From the NCBI GenBank assembly GCA_029856145.1, contig JAHQWK010000002.1, forward strand, positions 1 to 64,000: a stretch of 64,000 bases of DNA. The letters run 5' to 3'. Made by a program: the position numbers and the translations under genes. This stretch comes from Promethearchaeia archaeon. GTDB lineage: Archaea > Asgardarchaeota > Lokiarchaeia > Sigyniarchaeales > SOKP01. The notes beneath the pieces were generated by a model. The model was not told the origin of the DNA. It saw only the letters and a program-made list of their open reading frames with translations, and made no database searches. The number at the start of each line of letters is the position of its first letter. The stretch's first letter is position 1. This document shows, one piece after another, positions 34,449 through 43,715 of the stretch.

Positions 34449-35584
34449 TTTTTTCCCCAATACTTATAAATTCTCCATTTTTTTTCTGTTAATTGGTTTT
34501 TATGTTCATGGATAATATGAATTTCTTTTAAATCTTCTATAGAAGAAGATTTTATAATTTTAATTATATCTTTTAAAAAAAGTATATTCATTTTAGCTCG
34601 TGTATTTGCGTCAGATGAGGCATTATGTGGAATTAAAATCATTCTTATATTTGGTTGAGCAATTTTTATCTTTTTCAATCTTGCAAGAGTTTTAGAATCG
34701 ATAGGTTCTATGGGAAAAACATCAAAAGCGATATTTATTTGAATTTCTTTATTTTCTAACATATTTACTAGATTTTCTAAATCCAAAACACCCCCCCGCG
34801 CTGTATTTATAAGTAAAGAATCCTTTTTCATTAACTTTAGTAAGTTTTTATCTACTAAATTTTCAGTATGGCCATTTAAAGGCACATGTATACTAATGAT
34901 ATCTGATTTCCTAAAAATATCCTCAATATTTTCTCTAAATTCGATTAATGGATAGTCTTTCTCAAAGTCTTTCATTTGTCTAATATCATAATAAAGGATT
35001 TTAACACCCCAGGGAGATAATCTTTTTACTACACCCTTTCCGATTTCACCCAATCCTATTATACCGAGTGTTTTGTCTGTAATTATGGAAGAAAGAGATT
35101 GATCTAAATCCCATTTATCATTGGGAGTCCATTTTTCATTCCATACATAATTATGAAGATCAAGTAAATTCCTTAAATTAGCCATAATTAGAGCAACAGT
35201 ATAATCTGCTACCGTCTCATGAAGAACACCCGGAGTATGGGTAATCAAAATATCATCTTCTTCAACTCTTTGGATATGATTGTATCCTGCTGTTGATGTG
35301 GAAACAACAAAAATATTAGAATTTTTTAAAACGTCTGAAGATATGATGTGACTTAAATGGCATCCAAGAATATCTGGATTAAAATTCTCAACTTCTTTTT
35401 TAATTTGAGCCTCTGATGGAAATCTACCGTTAAAAATATTTACTTCTGAAATCTTATCTAATTGTTGCCATAAATTTATAATTTTTTTACGTAGATTTTC
35501 AGAGATTTTTTCATTTGAGCCAATCTCCTTATCTGAAAAGACATTGGAGGTGAAATATATTTTTGGTCTATAAGTCATATGCAT
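34442..35584 (-). CDS. D-isomer-specific 2-hydroxyacid dehydrogenase
   Basis: A 380-residue NAD(P)-dependent dehydrogenase. The Rossmann motif is IIGLGEIGKGVVKRL (about 174-188). The catalytic Arg is in LINTARGGVLDLENL (about 257-271), and the C-terminal IPHNASSDANTRAKM (about 328-342) provides the catalytic His. VADYTVALIMANLRN (about 126-140) is the usual dimer helix. Likely substrates are glyoxylate, hydroxypyruvate or related 2-oxo acids. It is about 50 residues longer than typical, through extra N- and C-terminal parts. It heads the unit with thpR and the HAD phosphatase. Confidence 0.88.
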   Translation of the reverse strand: MHMTYRPKIYFTSNVFSDKEIGSNEKISENLRKKIINLWQQLDKISEVNIFNGRFPSEAQIKKEVENFNPDILGCHLSHIISSDVLKNSNIFVVSTSTAGYNHIQRVEEDDILITHTPGVLHETVADYTVALIMANLRNLLDLHNYVWNEKWTPNDKWDLDQSLSSIITDKTLGIIGLGEIGKGVVKRLSPWGVKILYYDIRQMKDFEKDYPLIEFRENIEDIFRKSDIISIHVPLNGHTENLVDKNLLKLMKKDSLLINTARGGVLDLENLVNMLENKEIQINIAFDVFPIEPIDSKTLARLKKIKIAQPNIRMILIPHNASSDANTRAKMNILFLKDIIKIIKSSSIEDLKEIHIIHEHKNQLTEKKWRIYKYWGKKC

Positions 35585-35705
35585 ATCCCGTATTATTGAC
35601 TATTTGAATTATTTGATTATTTGAGAATATTTGTATTTTTGTTATTCTTAATATTTATTAAAATTAAATTTAATTTATAATTAAAAACTATAGTAGTGGT
35701 AGAAA

Positions 35706-35861
35706 ATGGCTAAAGTAAAATGTCAACAATGCAAAAAAGAAATAATTGGCAGGGCCAAATTACAAGAGTTTGACCCAATCGAGCCTAAGACCATGCACGT
35801 TTTCTGTTCCGCATTTTATAGAGAAAAATGGATTTCTGCTCAAGAAAAGAAGAAAAAATAA
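35706..35861 (+). CDS. Small zinc-finger-like protein
   Basis: A 51-residue basic protein starting MAKVKCQQCKKEIIGRAKL. CQQC (residues 6-9) and FCSAFYREKW (about 33-42) resemble a TRASH/FCS-type treble-clef zinc finger, but the second knuckle has only one Cys plus a preceding His (TMHVFC), giving a possible C2HC site. It ends in a Lys-rich tail (QEKKKK). Such small proteins often bind RNA or ribosomes. It converges with the kinase-like gene and has a TATA-like A/T stretch upstream (35660-35690). Confidence 0.65.
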   Translation: MAKVKCQQCKKEIIGRAKLQEFDPIEPKTMHVFCSAFYREKWISAQEKKKK

Positions 35862-35875
35862 AATATTCCCTTATA

Positions 35876-36838
35876 TTACCTTTCAATTTTCCCTGGAAGG
35901 TAGAAATCATATTTTTTGCGAAATACTTTAGTTTTTAGATATCTATCAAATTTTCTAACATTTTGAAAAATTACCCACATATTTGCATCGCTTTTATAAT
36001 ATTTTTGAACTTCTGTTAAAGTTATTGGGTCAATCTCAAATTCATTCGCTTCTTCTTTAAAAAATTTATTAACGAGTCGAATTAAGTTAGGAATTAACTC
36101 AGACTTTTGCTCTTTAAAAAAATTCGCTACTAAATCAATTGTGACTTTTCTCCAATCGTAATATCGGGCTATTGTTTCTTCTAAAAAAAGAGCTTTTAAA
36201 AGCCATCTTAAAAATGAAGGGGCACTCTTTAGAAAAAGTTCTGCCTCCATAGCTTCTTTCCCATTCATGCGAAACATCGGAGTACTTGTATCTAAATAAT
36301 ATAGTTTGGAATCATCGTTAACTTTTGGCTTATTTGAATCATAATCAATTAATGCAAAATTAGAAATTTGCCCATCAAGTCCTAAATCGATGATTTTATT
36401 CTTTCGACTATAATTCCAAACTTTATACATCTCTTTCATAGCAAGGAGAACCAATGTTTCTACTTCTTTGCTGCTAACCTTATGAATTATTTTATTACCT
36501 ACTGAATCAGGATTAATTTTCTCCTGAACACAATAAAACTGAATTTTTTCGTTTTCATCTTTAAACCAAGCAGTATCAAAATGAGGTAGGTTTAACCCAA
36601 TTTCTTCCATTAAAATTCTATTATATTCATTAAACGCCCATATATGTCTTTTTACCTGATTTTCATTATCAAAAATAGGGATTCTTTTATAAGCTAAACG
36701 TTGAGGATCATCTGACAATTCAAAAACCAAACTTATTTCTCCATAACCTAGAATTTTGATAGGGACTTTCCCTCCTTCGGGGTTAACCGTATCAATTGTA
36801 CGTTCTAATTCTTTTAATAATTCTAAATTCACTTTCAT
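35876..36838 (-). CDS. Kinase-like protein (DUF6206/aminoglycoside-phosphotransferase-like fold)
   Basis: A 320-residue protein with a degenerate protein-kinase/aminoglycoside-kinase plan: a glycine loop ILGYGEISLVFEL (about 28-40), a Lys in RLAYKRIPIF (about 47-56), a catalytic-loop equivalent IDLGLDGQISNFALID (about 151-166) with Asp and Asn, and a metal-binding-like YYLDTSTPMFRMNGKE (about 180-195). The C-terminal half is helical. I associate this pattern with the archaeal DUF6206 group; substrate unknown. Monocistronic, with its own AT-rich upstream region. Confidence 0.65.
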   Translation of the reverse strand: MKVNLELLKELERTIDTVNPEGGKVPIKILGYGEISLVFELSDDPQRLAYKRIPIFDNENQVKRHIWAFNEYNRILMEEIGLNLPHFDTAWFKDENEKIQFYCVQEKINPDSVGNKIIHKVSSKEVETLVLLAMKEMYKVWNYSRKNKIIDLGLDGQISNFALIDYDSNKPKVNDDSKLYYLDTSTPMFRMNGKEAMEAELFLKSAPSFLRWLLKALFLEETIARYYDWRKVTIDLVANFFKEQKSELIPNLIRLVNKFFKEEANEFEIDPITLTEVQKYYKSDANMWVIFQNVRKFDRYLKTKVFRKKYDFYLPGKIER

Positions 36839-37017
36839 AAAAAATCAATTTCAAAACTAGGAATATACCTTAATCTTAATTTAACATTAATGTTATTTAT
36901 AAGTATAAAATTTATTCATTTCATTTTCTTTATTGAATTATTTATAACGCACTAAATAATTTTCCATATTTTAATTCAAAATATATAAATATTCAATTGA
37001 AGGTTATATTATTTAGT

Positions 37018-37428
37018 ATGTCAATTTCATCAAAAACTATAAATGTAATCCTTCTCAGTGGTGTAGTTCTTTTTTTTATTGGAACCTTTTCAATTATTTT
37101 TTATTTCATAATGTGTTTTGTAATTGAGATAATTATATCTGCTTTATATTCTATTATTGGATGGTTATTATTTGCTATTGGAGGATTTTTTATTTTAATA
37201 ACACCAAGGAAGTATTACCATACTATAAAAAGGGGGAATAAGAGACCCTTGGAAATAGAATTACTTATTATAGGTTTATGTGGATTAATATTAGGTACTT
37301 TTATATCTATAGCGGTTGATATTTATATTTATAGAAATGATGGGGTATTTCCCTTTCGAACATTATTATTTTTTACTGCTGGTTTTGTAGGATTTATTAT
37401 AGTAAAAATAATACGGAAAAAAAGGTAG
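37018..37428 (+). CDS. Small four-helix membrane protein
   Basis: About 136 residues from the ATG at 37018 (an in-frame TTG lies 21 bases upstream at 36997). Four hydrophobic helices are visible: NVILLSGVVLFFIGTFSIIF, then IGWLLFAIGGFFILI, LLIIGLCGLILGTFISIAV and LLFFTAGFVGFIIVKII. A basic cytosolic loop (RKYYHTIKRGNKR) lies between helices 2 and 3 and the end is RKKR. No family recognised. It could be a small channel, stress or cell-envelope protein. Confidence 0.6.
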   Translation: MSISSKTINVILLSGVVLFFIGTFSIIFYFIMCFVIEIIISALYSIIGWLLFAIGGFFILITPRKYYHTIKRGNKRPLEIELLIIGLCGLILGTFISIAVDIYIYRNDGVFPFRTLLFFTAGFVGFIIVKIIRKKR

Positions 37429-37616
37429 TAGATGAAATTATTTATTGCGTTATAAATAATAATAAAGAAATATGCATAAGTTAAGGGATTTCAATTCAAT
37501 TAGTAAATGCCAATATCCATCAGAGGATTTGAGAGAGAAGGAGTAAAATTATTTATATGTTAAAATATAAAATTTAAATAGTTTAGATTTTAGAAATTTA
37601 AAGTGGATTAAATTAT

Positions 37617-38432
37617 ATGGCTCGTCCTTTATGGTTTGTAAAATTAATTAAAAAATCCTTTCCAAATATTAAATTCATTGCCAAATTGACAAATTTACCT
37701 ATTTTGGGCACTTTATTTGATCTTCTCCTTTTTAAGGGTGATGATATAATTTATCTACCTCAAGATAAAGTTATTGAGGTTAACAGACCCTTAGGAGAAT
37801 TTCATGAATACGTTTTGCCATCTCAAGTCTTGGAATATTTTATTGAAAAAGCTAAACACCATTGGATCATGAACTTTTGTATTTGTAGATCCAGTATGAA
37901 ATGTCAAGATTATCCCATCGATTTAGGGTGCCTTTTTCTTGGAGATGCGGTTTTAGATATCAATCCACAATTAGGAAAATTGGTTTCTAAAAAGCAAGCT
38001 TTAGAACATTTAAAAAAATGTAGAGATGCTGGATTAGTTCATATGACAGGCAGAAATAAATTAGATGCACAATGGCTCGGGGTTAATCCTGGAGATAAAC
38101 TCTTGAGCATTTGTAATTGTGATCCATGTTGCTGTTTATGGCGTATAGCTCCAATTGTAGCCCCAAAAATTGGATCTAAAGTTAAAATAATGCCTGGGAT
38201 AAAAATTCAGGTTACTGATAAGTGTATAGGATGTGGGACATGTACAAAGGGAGTATGTTTTGTAAACGCTATAGAATTAATAAATGAACATGCGGTTATA
38301 AGCCAAGAATGTAGAGGCTGTGGTCGATGTGTTGATATATGCCCACAAAAAGCAATAAAAATAACAGTCGAAGATGAAAATTATGTTAAAAAGACAATTA
38401 AGGAAATTGGGAATCTAATAGATGTGACTTAA
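37617..38432 (+). CDS. Ferredoxin-domain protein with Cys-rich N-terminal module
   Basis: A 271-residue protein. The N-terminal 200 residues contain the Cys clusters FCICRSSMKCQDYPIDLGC (about 96-114) and SICNCDPCCCLW (about 162-173). The C terminus carries two 4Fe-4S motifs, CIGCGTCTKGVCF and CRGCGRCVDICP (about 201-246). Related proteins in archaea and anaerobic bacteria are annotated only as 4Fe-4S binding proteins. The Cys clusters could hold additional Fe-S clusters, giving an electron-transfer role in the cytosol. It is convergent with the acyl-CoA synthetase gene (10-base gap). Confidence 0.8.
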   Translation: MARPLWFVKLIKKSFPNIKFIAKLTNLPILGTLFDLLLFKGDDIIYLPQDKVIEVNRPLGEFHEYVLPSQVLEYFIEKAKHHWIMNFCICRSSMKCQDYPIDLGCLFLGDAVLDINPQLGKLVSKKQALEHLKKCRDAGLVHMTGRNKLDAQWLGVNPGDKLLSICNCDPCCCLWRIAPIVAPKIGSKVKIMPGIKIQVTDKCIGCGTCTKGVCFVNAIELINEHAVISQECRGCGRCVDICPQKAIKITVEDENYVKKTIKEIGNLIDVT

Positions 38433-38442
38433 TTTTCAAAGC

Positions 38443-39900
38443 TTAAGTTTTTTTTTCCCAGAAGTAGTTTTTTAATTTCAAATTGTCTACTCGAGTTCTC
38501 TCTTTTAACGCAGATACCGCTTGAACTGCTTCTTTAATTGAGTGAAAAACAGGAATGTTACTTAATTCAAGAGATTCAATGATTAAGGAATACTTCTCAA
38601 CATAAGGAACAAAACATACTAATGGCTTGTTTTTATAAGAGATAATATTAGCAATTCTTCTACCAATTTGAAATGAGATATTTGGGGGATATGGGAGTAA
38701 GAGTAATATGATGCACTCAATTCTATCTAAATCTGATAAGTATCGAATTATATTTTCAATATCAGTATCTAATACTGAACCAGTTAAATCAATAGGATTA
38801 TTAAACGATGCTATTTCTCTAGCAACTGGATTCATAAGTTCTTTCAAATCTCTTTTTTCTTGATGTGAAAATCGTACAGCGCTTAATCCATATTTTCTTA
38901 GCATGTCCGATGCTAATACAGCATGCCCTCCAGAAACAGATACTATTGCGACATCGCCATGAATTATAACATTCTCTCCAAACGGATTTCTTTTTTGCGA
39001 TAAGACATCAAATACTTTTAAACTTGTCAATAACTCTCTTTCAGATTGGGGTTGAACAATATAATGTTGTCTTAAAGCATCATAAATAAGTTTATAATCA
39101 CCTGCTAAACTTGCTGTATGTGATTGTGTAGCAACTTTTCCTTCTCGCGTTTTTCCCCCAAAAAATACTATTACTGTATCATCTGACTCTTTTGCTAATT
39201 GCAAGAATTTTCTTGCTCTACCTTCTTTGAAACCTTCTAAATAAAATGCAATATTTGATGTTTCAGGATCTACTTGACTGAAGTATTCTAATAACATAGC
39301 TTCATCAACAACAGCACGATTACCTATAGAAACTGCAGTTGATACGCCGATGTTTCTCTCGAAGAATTTATTGAAGAATTGATCGACGAGCACGCCCCCT
39401 GATTGACTAATTAATGCTACAGAACCTTTTGGAGGTCGTGTGATACGTTCTGTGGGCAGAAAGATAGTATCGACTATTGGTGGAGCGTAAACTCCTAGAC
39501 AATTTGGTCCTAATACTGCAATATCGTTTTCAAATGCAATCTTCTCAAGTTCTTCTTGTCTCTTCTTCCCTTTACCACCAATTTCTGCAAATCCCCCTCC
39601 AATGATAACAGCTGCAGGGATCTTTAAATCAGCACAATCTTCAATATAGCCTAAAGTATCATCAGGTCCTACTGCTACCACGAGTAGATCTGGGATTTGT
39701 GGTAATTTATCTAATCGTTCATATAATTGAATTCCTTCAATATTTCCACCATTTGGATAAATTCCATATACTTTTACGTCCAATTCAAACTCGTTTTTTA
39801 ATAACACAATTCTTCCAGGACTTAAAGGGTTTTTCTTACTGATACCTACTACAGCCATTGATTTGGGTTTAAAAAGTCTTTCTAAATCCATCTTAAACAA
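38443..39900 (-). CDS. Acyl-CoA synthetase (NDP-forming) alpha subunit
   Basis: A 485-residue protein of the ADP-forming acetyl/acyl-CoA synthetase family, which makes ATP from acyl-CoA. The CoA-binding domain opens with LFKPKSMAVVGISKK. GPNCLGVY (about 151-158) is the family signature and SHTASLAGDYKL (about 261-272) carries the catalytic phospho-His. The ligase-CoA part is followed by the second succinyl-CoA-ligase-like domain. It has the alpha part only; the ATP-grasp beta subunit is not in the window. This fits peptide or acetate fermentation in an anaerobe. Confidence 0.9.
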   Translation of the reverse strand: MFKMDLERLFKPKSMAVVGISKKNPLSPGRIVLLKNEFELDVKVYGIYPNGGNIEGIQLYERLDKLPQIPDLLVVAVGPDDTLGYIEDCADLKIPAAVIIGGGFAEIGGKGKKRQEELEKIAFENDIAVLGPNCLGVYAPPIVDTIFLPTERITRPPKGSVALISQSGGVLVDQFFNKFFERNIGVSTAVSIGNRAVVDEAMLLEYFSQVDPETSNIAFYLEGFKEGRARKFLQLAKESDDTVIVFFGGKTREGKVATQSHTASLAGDYKLIYDALRQHYIVQPQSERELLTSLKVFDVLSQKRNPFGENVIIHGDVAIVSVSGGHAVLASDMLRKYGLSAVRFSHQEKRDLKELMNPVAREIASFNNPIDLTGSVLDTDIENIIRYLSDLDRIECIILLLLPYPPNISFQIGRRIANIISYKNKPLVCFVPYVEKYSLIIESLELSNIPVFHSIKEAVQAVSALKERTRVDNLKLKNYFWEKKT

Positions 39901-40003
39901 AACGTAAATATTAGGTATATAAGTTTAAGATTCTAAAATATTTATTTTTGCCCTAAATTAGAATTCAACAAAGAAAGATTTTATAATTTAAAAAAATGGA
40001 AAT

Positions 40004-40969
40004 TTAGTCTTTAACAATATCTTTAAAAATATTAACAAATGCCCTAACATCTTTATTAACGAAATATATATCTAATGGATTTTTTCTTTTTAATACAAGC
40101 ATATAATATGGTAAAGTTGTTTCTTCTAGCATTATTGGTTTGAATAAGAAGTATTTTTCTGATCTTCTAACAACAATCTGATCCTCTTGTTGTTCTAACT
40201 CCATATCTGAAAAGACATCATTAAGCGTTAGAAAGTAAGCAATAGTACTACTCAATATTTTTTTTGAGTCATCGCCTTTAAAACAAGAACCTAAAATAAT
40301 AGAATTTTTATCGATTATGATTAAACCCTCACAATCTAATTTCCTCGCAAATGCTTCAACTGTCTTTTGTATTAATTGCTTTTTTGGATATAACTCCAAT
40401 AATATCTTAGACATCGCATTTATGATTGTGTACGGGTCATATATCGAAGTGCTAAAGAAATTTATTTTTTTATAATTCAATGTCTCCATTATTTCTTTCT
40501 TTAAATCACCTATTTGGTTTTGTATTTCTTTTTGTACAGTTTGGATTAATCTAGGATCATATTTATGAAAAAAAATATTAATATAGGGTTCAATGTTCAA
40601 TTCAATGAACTTATCAACTACATCATAAAGGTAACTCAAAGACTCATGTATTCGAGAAGCATCTAATATATCTATAACATAAATTGCAACTTCTGTGTCA
40701 TCAAAATATTTACCAGGATTTCTTAAATAAGAAATAAGATAACTCTTTTGTCCTCCCAAATCCCATTCACTTATTTCCCTTCCTAACAATTTAAATGTTC
40801 TTCTTTGAGCTCCTCTAGTTGGCTCGATTAAAGCTATTGTCGAGAATTCCCTCTGCAGAGTCAAAATTATACTTGTTTTGCCTGCTGCATCCAAACCAGT
40901 GAAAAGGATCTTGTAAGTCCTTTCCTCAGATGGTTCCTCTTCATGAAAAAATTGTAAAGAATCTTCCAA
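40004..40969 (-). CDS. Rag/Gtr-like GTPase with C-terminal roadblock-like domain
   Basis: A 321-residue GTPase. G1 is GLDAAGKTS (25-33), G3 is DLGGQ (70-74) and G4 is HKYD (135-138). The HKxD in place of NKxD, with the order of GTPase then a separate domain, matches eukaryotic Rag/Gtr proteins. The C-terminal part from about 200 reads as a sheet/helix unit (EAFARKLDCEGLIIIDKNSI and LPYYMLVLKRKNPLDI), as in a roadblock/longin domain. It has a close counterpart at 47503-48438. In eukaryotes Rag GTPases control TORC1 at lysosomes. Here the role is unknown, but membrane-linked signalling is likely. Confidence 0.85.
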   Translation of the reverse strand: MEDSLQFFHEEEPSEERTYKILFTGLDAAGKTSIILTLQREFSTIALIEPTRGAQRRTFKLLGREISEWDLGGQKSYLISYLRNPGKYFDDTEVAIYVIDILDASRIHESLSYLYDVVDKFIELNIEPYINIFFHKYDPRLIQTVQKEIQNQIGDLKKEIMETLNYKKINFFSTSIYDPYTIINAMSKILLELYPKKQLIQKTVEAFARKLDCEGLIIIDKNSIILGSCFKGDDSKKILSSTIAYFLTLNDVFSDMELEQQEDQIVVRRSEKYFLFKPIMLEETTLPYYMLVLKRKNPLDIYFVNKDVRAFVNIFKDIVKD

Positions 40970-41143
40970 ATGGATTTCACCTCTATTACCCTTAATAAAA
41001 TAGATAATTATTTAATAATAAACATGATGTATATTTCCGCCTAGAATTATATAGATAATTTTGTATTTAAATCTATTTTAAGTAAAAACTATAAAATTTT
41101 TTTAAATTTTGGTACAAACTCGAAAATTACTTCAACTAATTTA

Positions 41144-42454
41144 TTAAATCCTTAATTTCTTTAATTTAGATATGCCTCTATTTATTCGATCTAATATTTC
41201 ATCAAGCTCATGTTTTTGTACTATTAAAGGTGGCAAAATCTTGAGAGTATCTTTTTTATTATTACAATAATCAAGCAATACTCCTTCTTTTATTATAGAG
41301 AGCATAGCTAATTGACTATCTGTTTCATTGTAGAACTCAACACCCAACATAAGACCCCTCCCTCTAACATCTTTAATTAAATCAGAAAATTCATTTTTTA
41401 TTCCTTCTAATCCGTTCTGGAAAAGCCTTCCCATTTCTTTAACGTGATTTAAGAACTTTTGATCTGATTGGATTTTTAGCATTTCAAGAGTGATTGCACA
41501 TCCAATATCAGAACCCCCTGTAGTGGAAATATGAATAAATGGATCATCTTTATAAACAGCTTTTTCAATAAATGGTTTATAACTACAAGTAGATAGTGGA
41601 TAAATTCCAGCTGTCATACCTTTTCCTAATACCATGAAATCTGGTACTACTTTTTCATTTGGATAAATTCCTCCGTATATTGCCCATAAATGACCAGTTC
41701 TACCTAACCCTGTTTGCACTTCATCTATAATCATCATGGTACCTGTGTCATCACAGATTTCCCTTACTTCTGCGAAATATCCTTCAGAAGCAATCAATAT
41801 ACCTGCAGTAGCGGGAATAGTTTCTAATATAACACAAGCAATATCATTCGTTACGGCTCTTCTCATAGCATCAATATCATCAAATGGAACTTGCTTAAAT
41901 CCTGGAAGTTCCCAAAGGAATTTATCTCTAAATCCGGGATCCCCTGCTGCTAAAGCAAAACCAGTATGACCATGATATCCACCTATAGCAGATACGCAAC
42001 CTTTCCGTTTTGTATACGCTCTTGAAAATTTGATAGCACAATCTATTGACTCCCCTCCTCCAACTCCAAATGTGGTTTTGCTGATATCACCTGGCAATAA
42101 ATCAGCAAGTTTCTTTCCTAAAAGAGCTCTTTGTTCAGATAAGAGGATGTGATCGCCAATATCTAGCCCTTCTTCCAATGCATCTTTAAAGATTTGAAAA
42201 ATTATTGGATTTTGATGTCCTAAGTTATATACGCCTCCAGAAGTACGACAATTTAAAAACTCTAGAGGAGGTTCACCGGGTTTTGAGCCTTCCAATGTTC
42301 GCATTTTAACTCCCTCTCTCTCTCCTGGAATAACTCCTAACCCAAGACTTTTGAAAAATCGAACTTTAGGGCCATTTACATGCTTCATGTATAGCTTGAG
42401 TAATTCTTTTTGAGGAAAAGTCCCAATAAATTTTTTCTTAGGATTCCCTTTCAT
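41144..42454 (-). CDS. Class III pyridoxal-phosphate aminotransferase
   Basis: A 436-residue PLP-dependent aminotransferase of the acetylornithine/4-aminobutyrate group. The PLP Asp is in MMIIDEVQTGLGRTGHLWA (about 237-255), and the Schiff-base Lys in FMVLGKGMTAGIYPLST (about 271-287). An N-terminal substrate-binding part carries LNCRTSGGVYNLGHQNP. The substrate amine (for example ornithine, 4-aminobutyrate or another omega-amino acid) cannot be decided. Single gene with about 215 bases upstream to the next gene. Confidence 0.9.
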   Translation of the reverse strand: MKGNPKKKFIGTFPQKELLKLYMKHVNGPKVRFFKSLGLGVIPGEREGVKMRTLEGSKPGEPPLEFLNCRTSGGVYNLGHQNPIIFQIFKDALEEGLDIGDHILLSEQRALLGKKLADLLPGDISKTTFGVGGGESIDCAIKFSRAYTKRKGCVSAIGGYHGHTGFALAAGDPGFRDKFLWELPGFKQVPFDDIDAMRRAVTNDIACVILETIPATAGILIASEGYFAEVREICDDTGTMMIIDEVQTGLGRTGHLWAIYGGIYPNEKVVPDFMVLGKGMTAGIYPLSTCSYKPFIEKAVYKDDPFIHISTTGGSDIGCAITLEMLKIQSDQKFLNHVKEMGRLFQNGLEGIKNEFSDLIKDVRGRGLMLGVEFYNETDSQLAMLSIIKEGVLLDYCNNKKDTLKILPPLIVQKHELDEILDRINRGISKLKKLRI

Positions 42455-42670
42455 AATGTTAATTAAAACGTGGAAAAATATTTTAAAATTTTGAAATTAC
42501 ATAGACAAATTACATTAATCGATGAATAATAATAATCATAATTTTAATAGAATCAGTAAATAGCTGAAATTATGAAAATATGCATAATAACTATATTAGA
42601 AAAGAAAAAAGGAATAATAAAAAAATCGTTAAAAAAGTCTGCCGAATTTGCGTTATGGTTGATCTTTCAC

Positions 42671-43519
42671 CTAAAATTCATAGCCACATTTCTTACATAC
42701 ATGTTTTTTAGCATACATGGGAATATGACCAACATAACTTAAGACTTTGCTCTTATCTTCCACGGTTTTAATGTTACCTCCCACAGCGCCGCACATAGGG
42801 CAGGTAATTCGTTCATCACTTGCAAATCCTCCCGCACCTATTTCTGGGGGTTTCAATTCTTCTAACTCAGATTCGACATCATGAAGATGCGCTGCTGTGG
42901 ATTCTAAGGATTGTTCTTTTTCAGTGACTCGGTCGCTTAATTCTTGAATTTGAGCATCTCTTTGTAGGAGAGTGTTATTTAGTTCGCTTAATTGTGAATT
43001 AAATTGAGTAATTTCACCTTGAGCAGTTGTGAGCTTAGAATTTAATTCTTCAACTTTATTATTAGCATCATTAAGTTGATTTTCTAAATCAGAAGCTTTT
43101 TCTAATTCTGAAGATATATTTAATATTTTTTCATTGAATTCAGCAATTTTTGTCTCATTAATAGCTAATTTGTTTTCTAGATCTTCAGATTTAGATTTAT
43201 ATTCTGCTAATTCCGTTTTAAGATTATTATTTTCAGTATTTAAATCCCGAATTACATCTTGATCATCTGTTTTAGTCTTTTCAAGATCAGTTTTAGTGTC
43301 TGTTAACTGGTTTTCTGTTTGTTCAAATTTACTACTAGTTTCGTCTAAGTCATTCAGAGTATCTGCTAGTCTATCTTTTGTTTGAGCTAATTCATTTTTG
43401 GTGTCAGCTAGTTGTTTTTCTAGATCATTAACTTTAGATCTGAGATCTAATAAGAATTTTCCTTCAACCGATAATTTTTTTTCAGGTTTTGCTTCTGCTT
43501 TTGCCCAGTCGATTGGCAA
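42671..43519 (-). CDS. Coiled-coil protein with C-terminal zinc ribbon
   Basis: A 282-residue protein made of one long coiled coil (about 20-220) with many near-repeats such as QLADTKNELAQTKDRLADTL, ending in a zinc ribbon (about 235-282) with CPMCGAVGG and CKKCGYEF. The ribbon is of the type seen in archaeal transcription or RNA-associated factors. The coiled coil would form a rod-like oligomer, so it may be a scaffold. No family assigned. Confidence 0.75.
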   Translation of the reverse strand: MPIDWAKAEAKPEKKLSVEGKFLLDLRSKVNDLEKQLADTKNELAQTKDRLADTLNDLDETSSKFEQTENQLTDTKTDLEKTKTDDQDVIRDLNTENNNLKTELAEYKSKSEDLENKLAINETKIAEFNEKILNISSELEKASDLENQLNDANNKVEELNSKLTTAQGEITQFNSQLSELNNTLLQRDAQIQELSDRVTEKEQSLESTAAHLHDVESELEELKPPEIGAGGFASDERITCPMCGAVGGNIKTVEDKSKVLSYVGHIPMYAKKHVCKKCGYEF

Positions 43520-43715
43520 TTTTGATAACCTCGATTTTAAATTTTGAATTAATTTTATGAATTAAATTTATTAATAATATATAAATCATAGTGTATTAAG
43601 TTTTTAATTATTTTTACTTTTAGAGTTCAATTTCTTAGATTAAGTATTATAATTTAATTATTTTCAAAATTATAATATATTATAAAGAAATCAAAAATGA
43701 AGAAAGATTATTTAA

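Noticed and set aside
42571-42741. 56-codon plus-strand frame overlapping the coiled-coil zinc-ribbon gene
   Set aside because: It overlaps conserved zinc-ribbon codons on the other strand and has no ribosome-binding site.
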